From Nitrosomonas marina (lineage in GTDB: Bacteria; Pseudomonadota; Gammaproteobacteria; Burkholderiales; Nitrosomonadaceae), in assembly GCF_900110145.1 (NCBI RefSeq), contig NZ_FOCP01000001.1, positions 1 to 64,000 on the forward strand: DNA of 64,000 nt. The letters are read 5' to 3'. The translations under genes were made by a program, and so were the position numbers. The notes beneath the pieces are model-generated. The model made no database searches and was not told where the DNA came from. It saw only the letters and a list, made by a program, of their open reading frames with translations. Numbering within the stretch: the stretch's first letter is position 1; every line of letters begins with the position of its first letter. Positions 37,229 through 46,003 of the stretch are shown piece by piece.

Positions 37229-38386
37229 CTATTTGTAACCCTGGTACTTTATCATTTTCACCTTCCAGGCCACCAGTATCATTCCCAGCAGCGCGGATAC
37301 CGCACTGATCGTAAAGGTAGTCTCTGCACCCAGATTGTCCCATGCACTACCGCTTAGGATTGCACCCAGGGTCCCCCCCAGTCCATACGAAACGCTGGTA
37401 TAAATCGTCTGGCCCTTTGCCTGATGCCGCCCCTGGAAGAAATGATGCACCAGCATCATCGCTGCCACATGGTGTGCACCATAAGTTGCCGCATGCAGCA
37501 CCTGCGCACATACAATCACCGCCACCCATTCAACGCCCCAGCCGATCATCAGAAAGCGCAGCACTGCGCACGCAAAACTGAACATCAGGATTAATCTCAG
37601 ACTAAAACGCCGCATCATCCAGGGCATCAGAAAAAACACTCCGATTTCACAGATCACCCCGATTGCCCAGAGCCAACCGACAAAGCCCTTGTCATAACCG
37701 TGCTCTACCAGATAGATTGAGAAGAATGTGTAATAAACACCGTGCGCAAAAATCATCAACAAACTGGAAAACAGAAACGCCAGCACTTCCGGGCGCTGAC
37801 ACAGCTGTCGCACTGATTCCTGGTCCACACTCTCGCCGATTACCTCGGATTCCGGAACGCTGCGCGAAAAAACCAGTATTCCCAGTTTTAATGCCAGCAC
37901 CACCCATAACAGCCAGACAATTCCAACCCTATCCAGCAGATAACCAACGCCAACAACCGCCAGAATAAACCCCACCGAACCCCAGGACCGAATTTGGCCA
38001 TACCGGTCGGTTTTATCCCTCAGGTGCGACAATGTCACTGCTTCTATCAACGGCAACGCCGCACTCCAGCAAAAGCTCATCAGCAGCATCGCCAGAAAAA
38101 TCCAGGCAAAAGAGTGGCCGAAGAAAAATCCAATGAAACTGACAAAACCGCCCAGTGCGGCGAACTGCACCACCAACATACGCCGGCCGGTATGATCCGC
38201 CAGCCAGCCCCAGACGGCAGGTGCAAATATCCGCGTCACCAGTAACAGCGACATCAAAATGCCAATCTGCACCGCACTAAAGGTTAGCGATTGAAGATAC
38301 AGGGTCCAGTACGGCACGAACGCGCCAATCACTGCAAAATGAAAAAAATAGAAACCTGACAGTCGCCAGTAAGGTAAGGAATGCAT
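37229..38386 (-). CDS. MFS transporter, phenylpropionate-permease (HcaT/PPP) type
   Basis: A 385-residue transporter with about 12 helices. LPYWRLSGFYFFHFAVIGAFVPYWTLYLQSL at the N-terminus, WGWLADHTGRRM and RSWGSVGFILAVVGVGYLLD place it in the PPP/HcaT family of the major facilitator superfamily. The substrate is unknown; members import aromatic acids or other small acids. I take the ATG at 38386; a TTG six codons upstream is possible. No catabolic genes adjoin it. Confidence 0.82.
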   Translation of the reverse strand: MHSLPYWRLSGFYFFHFAVIGAFVPYWTLYLQSLTFSAVQIGILMSLLLVTRIFAPAVWGWLADHTGRRMLVVQFAALGGFVSFIGFFFGHSFAWIFLAMLLMSFCWSAALPLIEAVTLSHLRDKTDRYGQIRSWGSVGFILAVVGVGYLLDRVGIVWLLWVVLALKLGILVFSRSVPESEVIGESVDQESVRQLCQRPEVLAFLFSSLLMIFAHGVYYTFFSIYLVEHGYDKGFVGWLWAIGVICEIGVFFLMPWMMRRFSLRLILMFSFACAVLRFLMIGWGVEWVAVIVCAQVLHAATYGAHHVAAMMLVHHFFQGRHQAKGQTIYTSVSYGLGGTLGAILSGSAWDNLGAETTFTISAVSALLGMILVAWKVKMIKYQGYK

Positions 38387-38566
38387 CAGATTTTGTGAAT
38401 GCAAAGGGTTCGGGTCTGAAAAACATCAGGATAGAAAAAACGAATGCCCGGTCGATCAGGAAGCAATAACAATCAAAAGGGCCTGACTCTATTCATGGCC
38501 CTGCTGACTGGTCTTTCCGCGACATAATGGAAACGCGACCCAATTATCGTTTCCCTCTCACGACGA

Positions 38567-39166
38567 TCAAAAGAACGTTAACCCATGGCCGTATCCAACC
38601 ATGCAAAGCAGCATCGGGACCGATAAGGCGGTATTGGTGCGTGATGCCAGCAGCGCGGTTTTTTTAGCACTTGCAATGACCTCGACACTATGTTCTTTAC
38701 CGTCAAGACCCAGAATTTTCTTCTGGTTTGGCCAGATCAGCACCCAGACGTTGAATAACATGATAGTACCCAGCCAGGAGCCCAGACCAATGACTGCCAT
38801 GCCGTTTGTCAGCATAAACGCGTCCACAATACCCTGCATACCGCCGCCAATCTGGGCCAGCGCGCTAAGACCGGTTAGCCATGTTACTGCAGCAGCCATA
38901 CGGAACCATAACAGCGCTCTTGGCGCGATGTATTTATTGATTGCGGCAGGTTGCGGACCGTCAGGGTTCGCCAGTGCATCGCTAACACCAGGGACCTGAA
39001 CGAAATTAAAATAATACAGCAGACCGATCCAGCAGACACCCGCCAACACATGCAGCCAGACCGTTGTATTTAACCCGGCCAGACCATTACCAAACCCGAA
39101 AGCAAGCGCAATTGCAAGAATAAAACCGACAACAATGGTACCTTTGACTGATAATAATGGATTCAT
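38567..39166 (-). CDS. Membrane protein related to the N-terminal domain of urate hydroxylase PuuD
   Basis: A 199-residue membrane protein with about five helices. VWLHVLAGVCWIGLLYYFNFVQVPG and ALLWFRMAAAVTWLTGL recall the Urate_ox_N membrane domain; His residues (WLHVLAG, GYGHGL) could bind a haem or a metal. It lacks the C-terminal cytochrome c domain of PuuD, so a urate role is doubtful. AGGAATAACT precedes the ATG. It stands alone between an MFS gene and a MITE copy. Confidence 0.65.
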   Translation of the reverse strand: MNPLLSVKGTIVVGFILAIALAFGFGNGLAGLNTTVWLHVLAGVCWIGLLYYFNFVQVPGVSDALANPDGPQPAAINKYIAPRALLWFRMAAAVTWLTGLSALAQIGGGMQGIVDAFMLTNGMAVIGLGSWLGTIMLFNVWVLIWPNQKKILGLDGKEHSVEVIASAKKTALLASRTNTALSVPMLLCMVGYGHGLTFF

Positions 39167-39262
39167 AGTTATTCCTTGATCGAATATTATTTGAGGTGCT
39201 AAAGATAGGGGATTTGCGCATTCAGCACAATACCCAGTTGCATGTGCACAATCAATGAAAAA

Positions 39263-39405
39263 GGGTCGAATCTGCTTCTAAAATTTTATCTTTGCACTCA
39301 CCAATTCTGTCAAATGAGCAATGCAGTTTGTCTGTATAAGGCAAAAATGGGCGAGGTTTATACGAGACAAAATTATTATTTATTCTTAATAAACAGACTT
39401 GACCC
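39263..39405. repeat. MITE-like repeat, copy 1
   Basis: Begins GGGTCGAATCTG and ends CAGACTTGACCC, nearly perfect inverted ends. The interior holds the segment CCAATTCTGTCAAATGAGCA, shared in slightly varied form with copies 2, 4 and 5. No transposase frame. It lies upstream of the sigma54 promoter of the PEP-CTERM gene. Confidence 0.75.
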
Positions 39406-39531
39406 TATTATGAAGCGAAAAATGCTTTATTTAACTTAAATCTGCAGGATCAAGTGTCGATTTTTTTACAGGTTGCGTTTCTGCCACAGTATTGGTTCAA
39501 ATAAATTAAATAAGATCATTCGGTTGAGATT

Positions 39532-39548
39532 TTGGCACAGGATTTGCC
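39532..39548 (+). promoter_or_regulatory. Sigma54 promoter of the PEP-CTERM gene
   Basis: TTGGCACAGGATTTGCC matches the -24/-12 consensus (TGGCAC, five bases, TTGC) with GG and GC exactly 12 apart. The transcript would start near 39559 and carry a leader of about 150 nt before the PEP-CTERM ATG. In other proteobacteria PEP-CTERM genes are controlled by RpoN with PrsK/PrsR, so this fits established regulation. Confidence 0.8.
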
Positions 39549-39707
39549 TTATATTCTTTAAACAAACCAATTGTTGCACAGAGCGATATGAAGCATGATG
39601 AAGAAAACGCTGCTTGTCTCCATCGCCCTTTCAGACTTATATTTCGGTGATGCAGTATTTGTGCTCATTTTGTAAATTAGAATATATAAAAAAAGGAAAT
39701 TTAACCA

Positions 39708-40352
39708 ATGAAAAGATTATCAATTCTAAACGCTATTTTTGTTATTCCCGCCATTTTAATTGGAACCAGTTCCTATGCCGGACTTATAACCGGAGCTACT
39801 GCAATTACGGCCAATACTATAGGTACTCTCAATGGGTCAGAACTGAATATGATCAACCAGTCGGGATTATCTGCTGGCTATTTGAGCGGTGTAACCGATT
39901 TCGATACATACATCGCCACGGCCCCTACTCACCCGACTAACGATCCCGGCAATGCCTGGGCAGGCTTGGATAGCCCGACTGGACCCGTTTTCGGTTATAT
40001 TGATTTCGATTTGGGCGCTACCCACGAGGTTGAAACATTTGCACTTTGGACGCAATCGAATGACCGGGCAATTAACGATTTCAAAATCTATGTTGATGGT
40101 GTTTTAGGTGGCACTTTTAATGGTGTAATAGGCAATGCACCAGATATAAGTGTACAAACCTTTGATCTGTTAAATGGTCTGGTTGGCGGCTCTGTGCGTC
40201 TGGAGGTTCTTTCCAATCATGGTGGTCCTAATGTAAATATTGGTGAAGTCGCTTTTGAAACCGCTGCTGTTCCCGAGCCCTCTATCCTTTTTCTGATGGG
40301 CATGGGGCTGGCCGGCTTAGGATTTACCTATCGCCGGAAGCTGCAAGCCTGA
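39708..40352 (+). CDS. PEP-CTERM sorting-domain protein
   Basis: A 214-residue exported protein: signal peptide (cleavage near residue 24, SSYAG), a discoidin-like beta-sandwich (about 60-190, with YIDFDLGATHEVETFALW and VRLEVLSNHGG), and the C-terminal sorting signal V-P-E-P-S, a hydrophobic helix (ILFLMGMGLAGLGF) and basic YRRKLQA. Exosortase (EpsH/XrtA type) cuts such proteins and links them to the envelope or exopolysaccharide matrix. AAGGAA stands before the ATG. A sigma54 promoter lies upstream. The function of the sandwich domain is probably binding of carbohydrate. Confidence 0.9.
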   Translation: MKRLSILNAIFVIPAILIGTSSYAGLITGATAITANTIGTLNGSELNMINQSGLSAGYLSGVTDFDTYIATAPTHPTNDPGNAWAGLDSPTGPVFGYIDFDLGATHEVETFALWTQSNDRAINDFKIYVDGVLGGTFNGVIGNAPDISVQTFDLLNGLVGGSVRLEVLSNHGGPNVNIGEVAFETAAVPEPSILFLMGMGLAGLGFTYRRKLQA

Positions 40353-40396
40353 TTTCAGGTTGTTAAATCGACGCAAAAAGCAAATCTTTCGGAAAA

Positions 40397-40537
40397 GGGT
40401 CGAATCTGTTTTTAAACTTTATCTATATATTCACCGATTCTGTCAAATGAGTATTGCAGCTTATCTGTATTAATCAGACATGGATGGGATATAAACAAAA
40501 AAACATTGTTGTTTATTATAAATAAACAGATTTGACC
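40397..40537. repeat. MITE-like repeat, copy 2
   Basis: Begins GGGTCGAATCTGTTTTTAAA and ends AAACAGATTTGACC, with inverted ends. The interior CACCGATTCTGTCAAATGAG is shared with other copies. It follows the PEP-CTERM gene by 45 bases. The remaining sequence to 40875 (about 340 bases) is AT-rich and I see no gene in it. Confidence 0.75.
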
Positions 40538-40875
40538 ATTATTCCTAACATCCGCTTCAGTCCAACTATCCGGAACAACTACGCTTGAATTAAAAGCGGA
40601 TAACTTATTTGCAAAAAAAACCAGACAATTTTATTTATCACAGACAGTGATTTTTGTCACAGAAGTGCAAATAGTTTATTGATAAACTATGGCAACGTTG
40701 TCAGTTACCTACAGCTAACAATGGGATGCTTCTGGTTAAACACAAAATGCTTCAAATTAATGTACCTGTTTAGATCCAAACAAAGCATTTGTTTTAACCA
40801 TGATTTACTGGCCTATATTTTTTAAGGAATTTATTTTATTTCTTACCATAAACAATAAACTAGGAGGAACTTCTA

Positions 40876-41079
40876 ATGATTTCATTAATTATAAGAGGTA
40901 GAGCGGCATGGGTTGCTAGTATTATCCTAGGAATATTTCTCTTAATTTTTGGTATATTGGGAACAACGGGGGTAATTTCTGCGCTAGCAAGCTCTGGAGT
41001 TATTATGAATATTGCCGGAGCTTTATTTATTATTTTTGGAATAGTGTTTCTGATCACCTCTTACGTTATCAAAGAATAA
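40876..41079 (+). CDS. Small membrane protein, 67 aa
   Basis: Two hydrophobic helices (residues about 11-30 and 41-62) around a short loop (ASSG), with a basic N-terminus and a Lys-Glu end. A perfect AGGAGG stands nine bases before the ATG, which makes translation credible. No family recognised by sequence; the size and layout suggest a small inner-membrane protein. It is flanked by MITE copies 2 and 3. Confidence 0.65.
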   Translation: MISLIIRGRAAWVASIILGIFLLIFGILGTTGVISALASSGVIMNIAGALFIIFGIVFLITSYVIKE

Positions 41080-41228
41080 GCTCATCAAGGAATAGTGCTG
41101 ACATCTCGCTTCAGAGAGGATTCTTAGCAACTATCCTTTACATCAAATAATTTTTGGCAGTCTGGATAAGTTTTTTTATGAATTAACCAACTGCCAAAAG
41201 CATTTAACTGCAGAAAAAAGTCAATAAA

Positions 41229-41325
41229 GGGGCGAATCTGTTTTTAAATTTTATCTATAAATCAGACATGAATGGGATATAAACAAGAAAACATTATTGT
41301 TTATTATTGATGAACAGACCTGACC
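41229..41325. repeat. MITE-like repeat, copy 3 (internally deleted)
   Basis: Begins GGGGCGAATCTGTTTTTAAA and ends GAACAGACCTGACC. It lacks roughly 45 bases of the interior (the CACCGATTCTGTCAAATGAG part) present in the other copies; the right half (GAATGGGATATAAACAAGA) is intact. After it, ATTATTTGACC repeats the end once more. Confidence 0.7.
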
Positions 41326-41383
41326 ATTATTTGACCATTATTCTTTCAACGAATCATCGCCACCTCGGGATCAACGTATTAAC

Positions 41384-42730
41384 CTAGCCGCCACATCCAG
41401 AGCTGTCGGCTGCAGCGTCTTGTCGAGCATCACACTCTACCTCTCTCAGGCTAAATTCTGTCACGGCGCGCAAAATCTCCAGATCATCTTTTAATTTCAA
41501 ACCTAATTCCGCATGCCGAAAAGCGTACTTGGCGTGTGCAACAGCTGTTTCCCGCATTTCGTCGTGACCAAGACGTGCTAGACAATAAAAAGCCTTCTGC
41601 AACCGTACGGTAACTTCCAATATGGTTGCGCCATCCCTAGAAATCGCATTAAACGCATCATCAAACATATCATCCAGCGAGAGTTCAGGAATGGCCACAC
41701 GATCAAACTCTACACGTTCATTGGAGGATTCGACCCGAGTCTCTGCCCAAAGCGCGAACAAACGCACTTGGGTTCCAATGATATCAATGGCCGTCCCAGG
41801 ATCGTTGACGGAAGGTGAAAGAGCTCGGCTGGCAATTTCGGAAAGTACGACCAGACCAAAGCGAGGGTCTTCATCAAAAGTACGTTCTCCCCTGATTCGA
41901 AAAGCTTGTATAATTTTATTTGAAGAGATTTCATCATCTGATTGGTCCTTTCCTTGAATATAGGCCAGTGGATCAACTGGAGTGGAAAATGATCCTGGAA
42001 GGACAGCGACAACAATTCTGCAATTCATTCGCTCAGCTATGGTTTGTAACTTCGCGATGTCTATATGCTGCACATACCCGACTACTTTGGAGCAAACCGG
42101 GATTCCCGAATTCGGAGTTACCGTCTTAACAGCGCCCAGAGTGGGAAGCTGGGCGGCACTTCGTAGCGCTGCCGCGGTCACCTCCTCAACTTTGTCAATT
42201 GTCGTCCCAAGCCGACCCAATCTTGCGATGCGGTCAACCCAACGCACAAAACTGAGAATGACGATCGCAAATGCAAAGGTAGTGAAAAGAAACAACAAGA
42301 ACCTGCCATCCGTTTCGAAAAAATCATTAAGGAGGGCTGTCAGACTGACGATGCTAAATATGAACACGCCAATGAATGTCGACAGTGCATTTTGAGAAAC
42401 ATCATCAGCAATAACCAGGGAAAATGTGCGCGGGGTGGCAGTGTTGCTTGCTGATTGGTACGCCGACAACATCGCTCCCACCGCAAGCGCAGCCATCACC
42501 AGCATGCTGGTCGCAGTAACCGTCAGCAGCTTTTTTAGGGACTCCAGGCTGATGTCAGGAAACGAATATTCCGGCAGGTCGAGACGATCTGCCAGGCCAG
42601 CCACGAACACAGCAATCACTGAAAGTATGCAAGTCGCCAGTGGTTTTATCCAAAGGCGTTCACGAAGCCGATTTAGATAAAACCGGAGATGATTGCGCAT
42701 AACCCCGACCGTCGCCGGTTCTTGACTCAT
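41384..42730 (-). CDS. DUF2254 family membrane protein
   Basis: A 448-residue protein with four N-terminal helices (residues about 30-50, 70-93, 115-135, 145-163) and a large cytoplasmic C-terminal part. It carries DUF2254 signatures: AYQSASNTATPRTFSLV near residue 100, SKVVGYVQHIDIAKL around 220 and ASRALSPSVNDPGTAIDIIGT around 310. Function unknown; members are predicted channels or membrane regulators. It stands alone between MITE copies. Confidence 0.8.
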   Translation of the reverse strand: MSQEPATVGVMRNHLRFYLNRLRERLWIKPLATCILSVIAVFVAGLADRLDLPEYSFPDISLESLKKLLTVTATSMLVMAALAVGAMLSAYQSASNTATPRTFSLVIADDVSQNALSTFIGVFIFSIVSLTALLNDFFETDGRFLLFLFTTFAFAIVILSFVRWVDRIARLGRLGTTIDKVEEVTAAALRSAAQLPTLGAVKTVTPNSGIPVCSKVVGYVQHIDIAKLQTIAERMNCRIVVAVLPGSFSTPVDPLAYIQGKDQSDDEISSNKIIQAFRIRGERTFDEDPRFGLVVLSEIASRALSPSVNDPGTAIDIIGTQVRLFALWAETRVESSNERVEFDRVAIPELSLDDMFDDAFNAISRDGATILEVTVRLQKAFYCLARLGHDEMRETAVAHAKYAFRHAELGLKLKDDLEILRAVTEFSLREVECDARQDAAADSSGCGG

Positions 42731-42932
42731 GTTACCAAGCGAAGATTAGACATTCGACATGACGCAAACTACGGCGTCCCTGACACACTTCGTTGCATGC
42801 TATCTCCTTATTTTTTTAGGGTAGCGCGTTGCTTAGCCTTCATCATACCAAACCCTGCCGCGGCCTTATCCTTATGTAAAGGAATACCGACGTTTGTCTG
42901 ATCCTAACACCCTTTTCAGTTATATTGCAATC

Positions 42933-43215
42933 TGCCTGAATAGGGGTCAAATCTATTTTTTCATAATTTTATCTACACATGCACCGATTCTGTCAAATAA
43001 GTATTGCAGTTATTCTGTAATACTCAAACATAAACATGGACGGGATATATATGCCTGAATAGGGGTCAAATCTATTTTTTCATAATTTTATCTACACATG
43101 CACCGATTCTGTCAAATAAGTATTGCAGTTATTCTGTAATACTCAAACATAAACATGGACGGGATATATAAACAAGAACAAGAAAACATTATTGTTTATT
43201 ATTAATGAACGTATC
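42933..43215. repeat. MITE-like repeat, copies 4 and 5 in tandem
   Basis: An exact 119-bp unit occurs twice head to tail (42933-43051 and 43052-43170), starting TGCCTGAATAGGGGTCAAAT and ending ATGGACGGGATATATA. The second unit is followed by the right half of the element (AACATTATTGTTTATTATTA) but not the terminal TTGACC, which is lost. Identity of the two units suggests a recent duplication. The rest of 42731-43406 has no gene except the rpsP leader. Confidence 0.8.
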
Positions 43216-43406
43216 CTTATTAACATCGTAAAATCCAAAACAAAAACAATACTTGCCTTCATGCCGAAAGTGCATGTAAAATCTACGGTTACCACAAAAT
43301 CAGCTTTTGCTGTGTATGTGTGGATTGATAAAAGAAATTCAGTTGAAATTCAATTTTAAGGTTAAAAGGTTAAAGCTTTCAGGCAAACGCTAACAGACAA
43401 AAAAAT

Positions 43407-43682
43407 ATGGTCATAATACGATTGGCACGCGGTGGTGCAAAAAAACGTCCTTTTTACAATATGGTAGTAGCTAATTCCCTGCGCGCTCGCGATGGCAAGT
43501 TTATAGAGCGTGTCGGTTTCTACAACCCGAGAGCGACAGGCGGCGAGGAAACCTTGCGTATTCATCTGGATAGAGTCAACTACTGGCAATCCAAAGGTGC
43601 ACAGGTGTCCAGCACTGTTAAACGATTATTGAAACAGTTTGCAGCAACAAGCAAGGAAGCATCGCCAGATAACGCATCCTGA
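43407..43682 (+). CDS. rpsP: 30S ribosomal protein S16
   Basis: A 91-residue S16 with the opening [18 protein letters not shown] and [20 protein letters not shown], the usual family signature. It begins the conserved rpsP-rimM-trmD-rplS operon. The ribosome binding site is weak, as common for ribosomal protein genes with structured leaders. Confidence 0.98.
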   Translation: MVIIRLARGGAKKRPFYNMVVANSLRARDGKFIERVGFYNPRATGGEETLRIHLDRVNYWQSKGAQVSSTVKRLLKQFAATSKEASPDNAS

Positions 43683-43698
43683 CATAACCCAAGCGTCC

Positions 43699-44256
43699 AT
43701 GATTGTCATGGGTCATGTGGTGAATGCGTTTGGCATACAGGGCTGGATAAGAGTTTATCCCTATACAGAAAATGTCGATGGGCTTCTTGATTACTCATCA
43801 TGGTGGCTCGGAAAAAACAAAACCGGCGATACAGTCAGCAGCGACTGGATTGAAATGCAGCTTGTATCCGGGCGTGTCAACGGCACACTGCTGGATGCCA
43901 AATTAAAAGGATGCAATGACCGGGATCAGGCGCTTCAGTATAAAGGTTTGAAAATTGCTATTCCACGAAACCAGTTGCCTGATTTACCGGATAGTGGAGA
44001 AGCAGGCTATTACTGGTCTGATTTGATCGGCGCCGCGGTCGTTAATTTAGATGGCGAAAAATTGGGTACTGTTGCAGGATTGTTTGAAACTGGTGCAAAT
44101 GATGTGCTGCGCGTACAGAGTACTTTACAGGATGCTGCACGAGATACAGCGTCGGACGCTAAGGAACTGCTGATTCCATTTATTGAATCAACGGTTATAA
44201 AAAAAGTGGACTTGAAATGCCACGAAATCCTGGTGGACTGGAAACCGGATTATTAA
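43699..44256 (+). CDS. rimM: 16S rRNA processing protein RimM
   Basis: A 185-residue ribosome maturation factor that binds S19 and helps assemble the 30S head. It has the N-terminal RimM barrel (MIVMGHVVNAFGIQGWIRVYPYT) and the C-terminal PRC barrel (YYWSDLIGAAVVNLDGEKLGTV ... LLIPFIESTVIKKVDL). I chose the ATG at 43699, the family start; the frame is open from 43639, inside rpsP. Second gene of the operon. Confidence 0.95.
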   Translation: MIVMGHVVNAFGIQGWIRVYPYTENVDGLLDYSSWWLGKNKTGDTVSSDWIEMQLVSGRVNGTLLDAKLKGCNDRDQALQYKGLKIAIPRNQLPDLPDSGEAGYYWSDLIGAAVVNLDGEKLGTVAGLFETGANDVLRVQSTLQDAARDTASDAKELLIPFIESTVIKKVDLKCHEILVDWKPDY

Positions 44257-44277
44257 GCTGGCTATTGAGATAAGCGC

Positions 44278-45048
44278 ATGCCGTATGAATGCGATGTAGT
44301 CACGCTGTTTCCGGAAATGTTTGATGCCGTCACGCAGTATGGCGTGACTGGAAGAGCGAACAGAAACAGTATCTTTCGGCTGAAAATCTGGAATCCGCGC
44401 GATTTCAGCGATAACAGCCACCGTACAGTTGATGACAGTCCGTATGGTGGCGGGCCTGGAATGGTGATGATGGCAAAACCGCTTGAAGAAGCCATCATCA
44501 GTGCCCGGAAACGGCAGCAAATGCTCGGTATTGAAAAAACGGAGGTCATTTATATGACGCCTCAGGGGCGACGGCTCGATCACCGTGAAGTCAAACGGCT
44601 GAGCCTTTCGCCCGGTATCATTTTGCTCTGCGGGCGATACGAGGGTATTGATGAACGCGTCATTCACCGCCAGGTAGATACTGAAGTTTCAATTGGCGAT
44701 TATGTATTATCGGGTGGTGAATTGGCCGCTATGGTTGTCATAGACAGCGTCGTCAGACTGATTCCGGGAACACTTGGCGAACCCGAATCGGCGGCTCAGG
44801 AATCGTTCGTCAATGGGCTTTTGGATTATCCCCATTACACACGGCCCGAGCAGTATTGCGAAAGTAGCGTGCCGGATGTTTTGTTATCCGGCAATCATGC
44901 GCTGATACGCCGCTGGCGCTTGCAGCAGGCTTTGGGAAAAACATGGCTGAAACGCCCGGATTTGCTTAAGCTGAAAGAAAAAAAGGGAATAACGGAAGAA
45001 GAAAAAACGCTTCTGGAAGAATTTAAAAAAAATTGCAAGATCAAGTAA
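44278..45048 (+). CDS. trmD: tRNA (guanine-N1)-methyltransferase TrmD
   Basis: A 256-residue SPOUT-class methyltransferase that makes m1G37 in tRNAs. It has [22 protein letters not shown], the trefoil-knot segment [14 protein letters not shown] and [24 protein letters not shown]. The C-terminal tail is Lys/Glu-rich ([13 protein letters not shown]). Length is typical. Third gene of the operon. Confidence 0.98.
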   Translation: MPYECDVVTLFPEMFDAVTQYGVTGRANRNSIFRLKIWNPRDFSDNSHRTVDDSPYGGGPGMVMMAKPLEEAIISARKRQQMLGIEKTEVIYMTPQGRRLDHREVKRLSLSPGIILLCGRYEGIDERVIHRQVDTEVSIGDYVLSGGELAAMVVIDSVVRLIPGTLGEPESAAQESFVNGLLDYPHYTRPEQYCESSVPDVLLSGNHALIRRWRLQQALGKTWLKRPDLLKLKEKKGITEEEKTLLEEFKKNCKIK

Positions 45049-45073
45049 ATATTTTGCCTTGAAGGAAACTATT

Positions 45074-45448
45074 ATGAACATTATCGATCAATTGGAAGCT
45101 GAAGAAATCAGTCGCTTGAACAAGGAAATACCCAGTTTTGCGCCCGGCGACACGGTCGTTGTAAACGTGAATGTAGTCGAGGGAGAGCGGAAACGTGTAC
45201 AGGCTTATGAAGGTATTGTGATTGCAAAACGCAACCGTGGCCTGAATTCGGCATTTACCGTACGCAAGATTTCCAGTGGCGAAGGCGTTGAACGAACATT
45301 CCAGACATATTCACCACTGATCGCAAGCATTGAAATCAAACGCCGCGGCGATGTGCGTCGTGCAAAGCTCTATTATCTGAGAGAACGTTCAGGCAAATCT
45401 GCGCGCATACGCGAAAAACTGCCCGCACGTGTAAACAAACAGTATTAA
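45074..45448 (+). CDS. rplS: 50S ribosomal protein L19
   Basis: A 124-residue L19 with [26 protein letters not shown] and the C-terminal [18 protein letters not shown]. The ATG at 45074 follows GAAGGAAACTATT; a TTG five codons upstream is less likely. Last gene of the operon, followed by a strong terminator. Confidence 0.98.
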   Translation: MNIIDQLEAEEISRLNKEIPSFAPGDTVVVNVNVVEGERKRVQAYEGIVIAKRNRGLNSAFTVRKISSGEGVERTFQTYSPLIASIEIKRRGDVRRAKLYYLRERSGKSARIREKLPARVNKQY

Positions 45449-45490
45449 CCGGCAACTATTGCTACTTTAGGCGCATTTGCCTTTACTACT

Positions 45491-45530
45491 AAAAAACCGC
45501 ATATTTTCAATTCTATATGCGGTTTTTTTT
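45491..45530. terminator. Bidirectional terminator between rplS and arsC-like gene
   Basis: ACCGCATAT pairs with ATATGCGGT around a ten-base loop, with A residues before and eight T residues after. It can end the rplS operon on the plus strand and the ArsC-like gene (stop 45544) on the minus strand. Confidence 0.88.
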
Positions 45531-45543
45531 GAAATATCAGCAG

Positions 45544-45891
45544 CTACAGCAAATCCTTGACATTTTCGGGAGGCCGGCATATTCTGGCCTTGTCGCCTTT
45601 GACGACTATTGGTCGCTGCATCAAGTCCGGGTTGTTAACCATACACCGAATCAGCTCGTCTTCCGAGATCGTATTCAAATCCAGATCACGCGCCGCAGAT
45701 TCGTCCTTGCGCAAGACGTCCTGCGCTGACAACCCGAGTTTTTTGATTAATTCGCGTAACTTCTCAACAGTTAACGGTGTTTCGTAATAATTAACGGACT
45801 CGTAATCCTGACCGCTCTCGTTCAGTATTGCCAGTGTCCCCCGGCATTTACTGCAGGTCGGTTTTTGATAAATGGTGATTTTGTCGCTCAT
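45544..45891 (-). CDS. ArsC/Spx-family arsenate-reductase-like protein
   Basis: A 115-residue thioredoxin-fold protein. ITIYQKPTCSKCRGTLAIL carries the CxxC-like pair (C-S-K-C) at about residues 13-16, GLSAQDVLRKDE and PDLMQRPIVV are family motifs; the last contains the Arg used by ArsC in arsenate reduction. Substrate is uncertain: ArsC-like proteins next to no ars genes can be general thiol reductases. The ATG at 45891 is preceded by GGAAGG; the upstream extension of 19 codons is unlikely. Stand-alone. Confidence 0.85.
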   Translation of the reverse strand: MSDKITIYQKPTCSKCRGTLAILNESGQDYESVNYYETPLTVEKLRELIKKLGLSAQDVLRKDESAARDLDLNTISEDELIRCMVNNPDLMQRPIVVKGDKARICRPPENVKDLL

Positions 45892-46003
45892 GCTGCCTGC
45901 CTTCCCTCTTCGTACAACGCCGTGGACTGTTGCGGTGCCCGGCACCAAAAACAGCTACTCCGGCACAACTAATCAATACTGATACCGTGTATCGTATCAA
46001 TAC

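Noticed and set aside
40620-40665. CRP/FNR-like site (TTTATTTATCACAGACAGTG and TTTTTGTCACAG)
   Set aside because: Half-sites are poorly spaced and not near a promoter I can identify.
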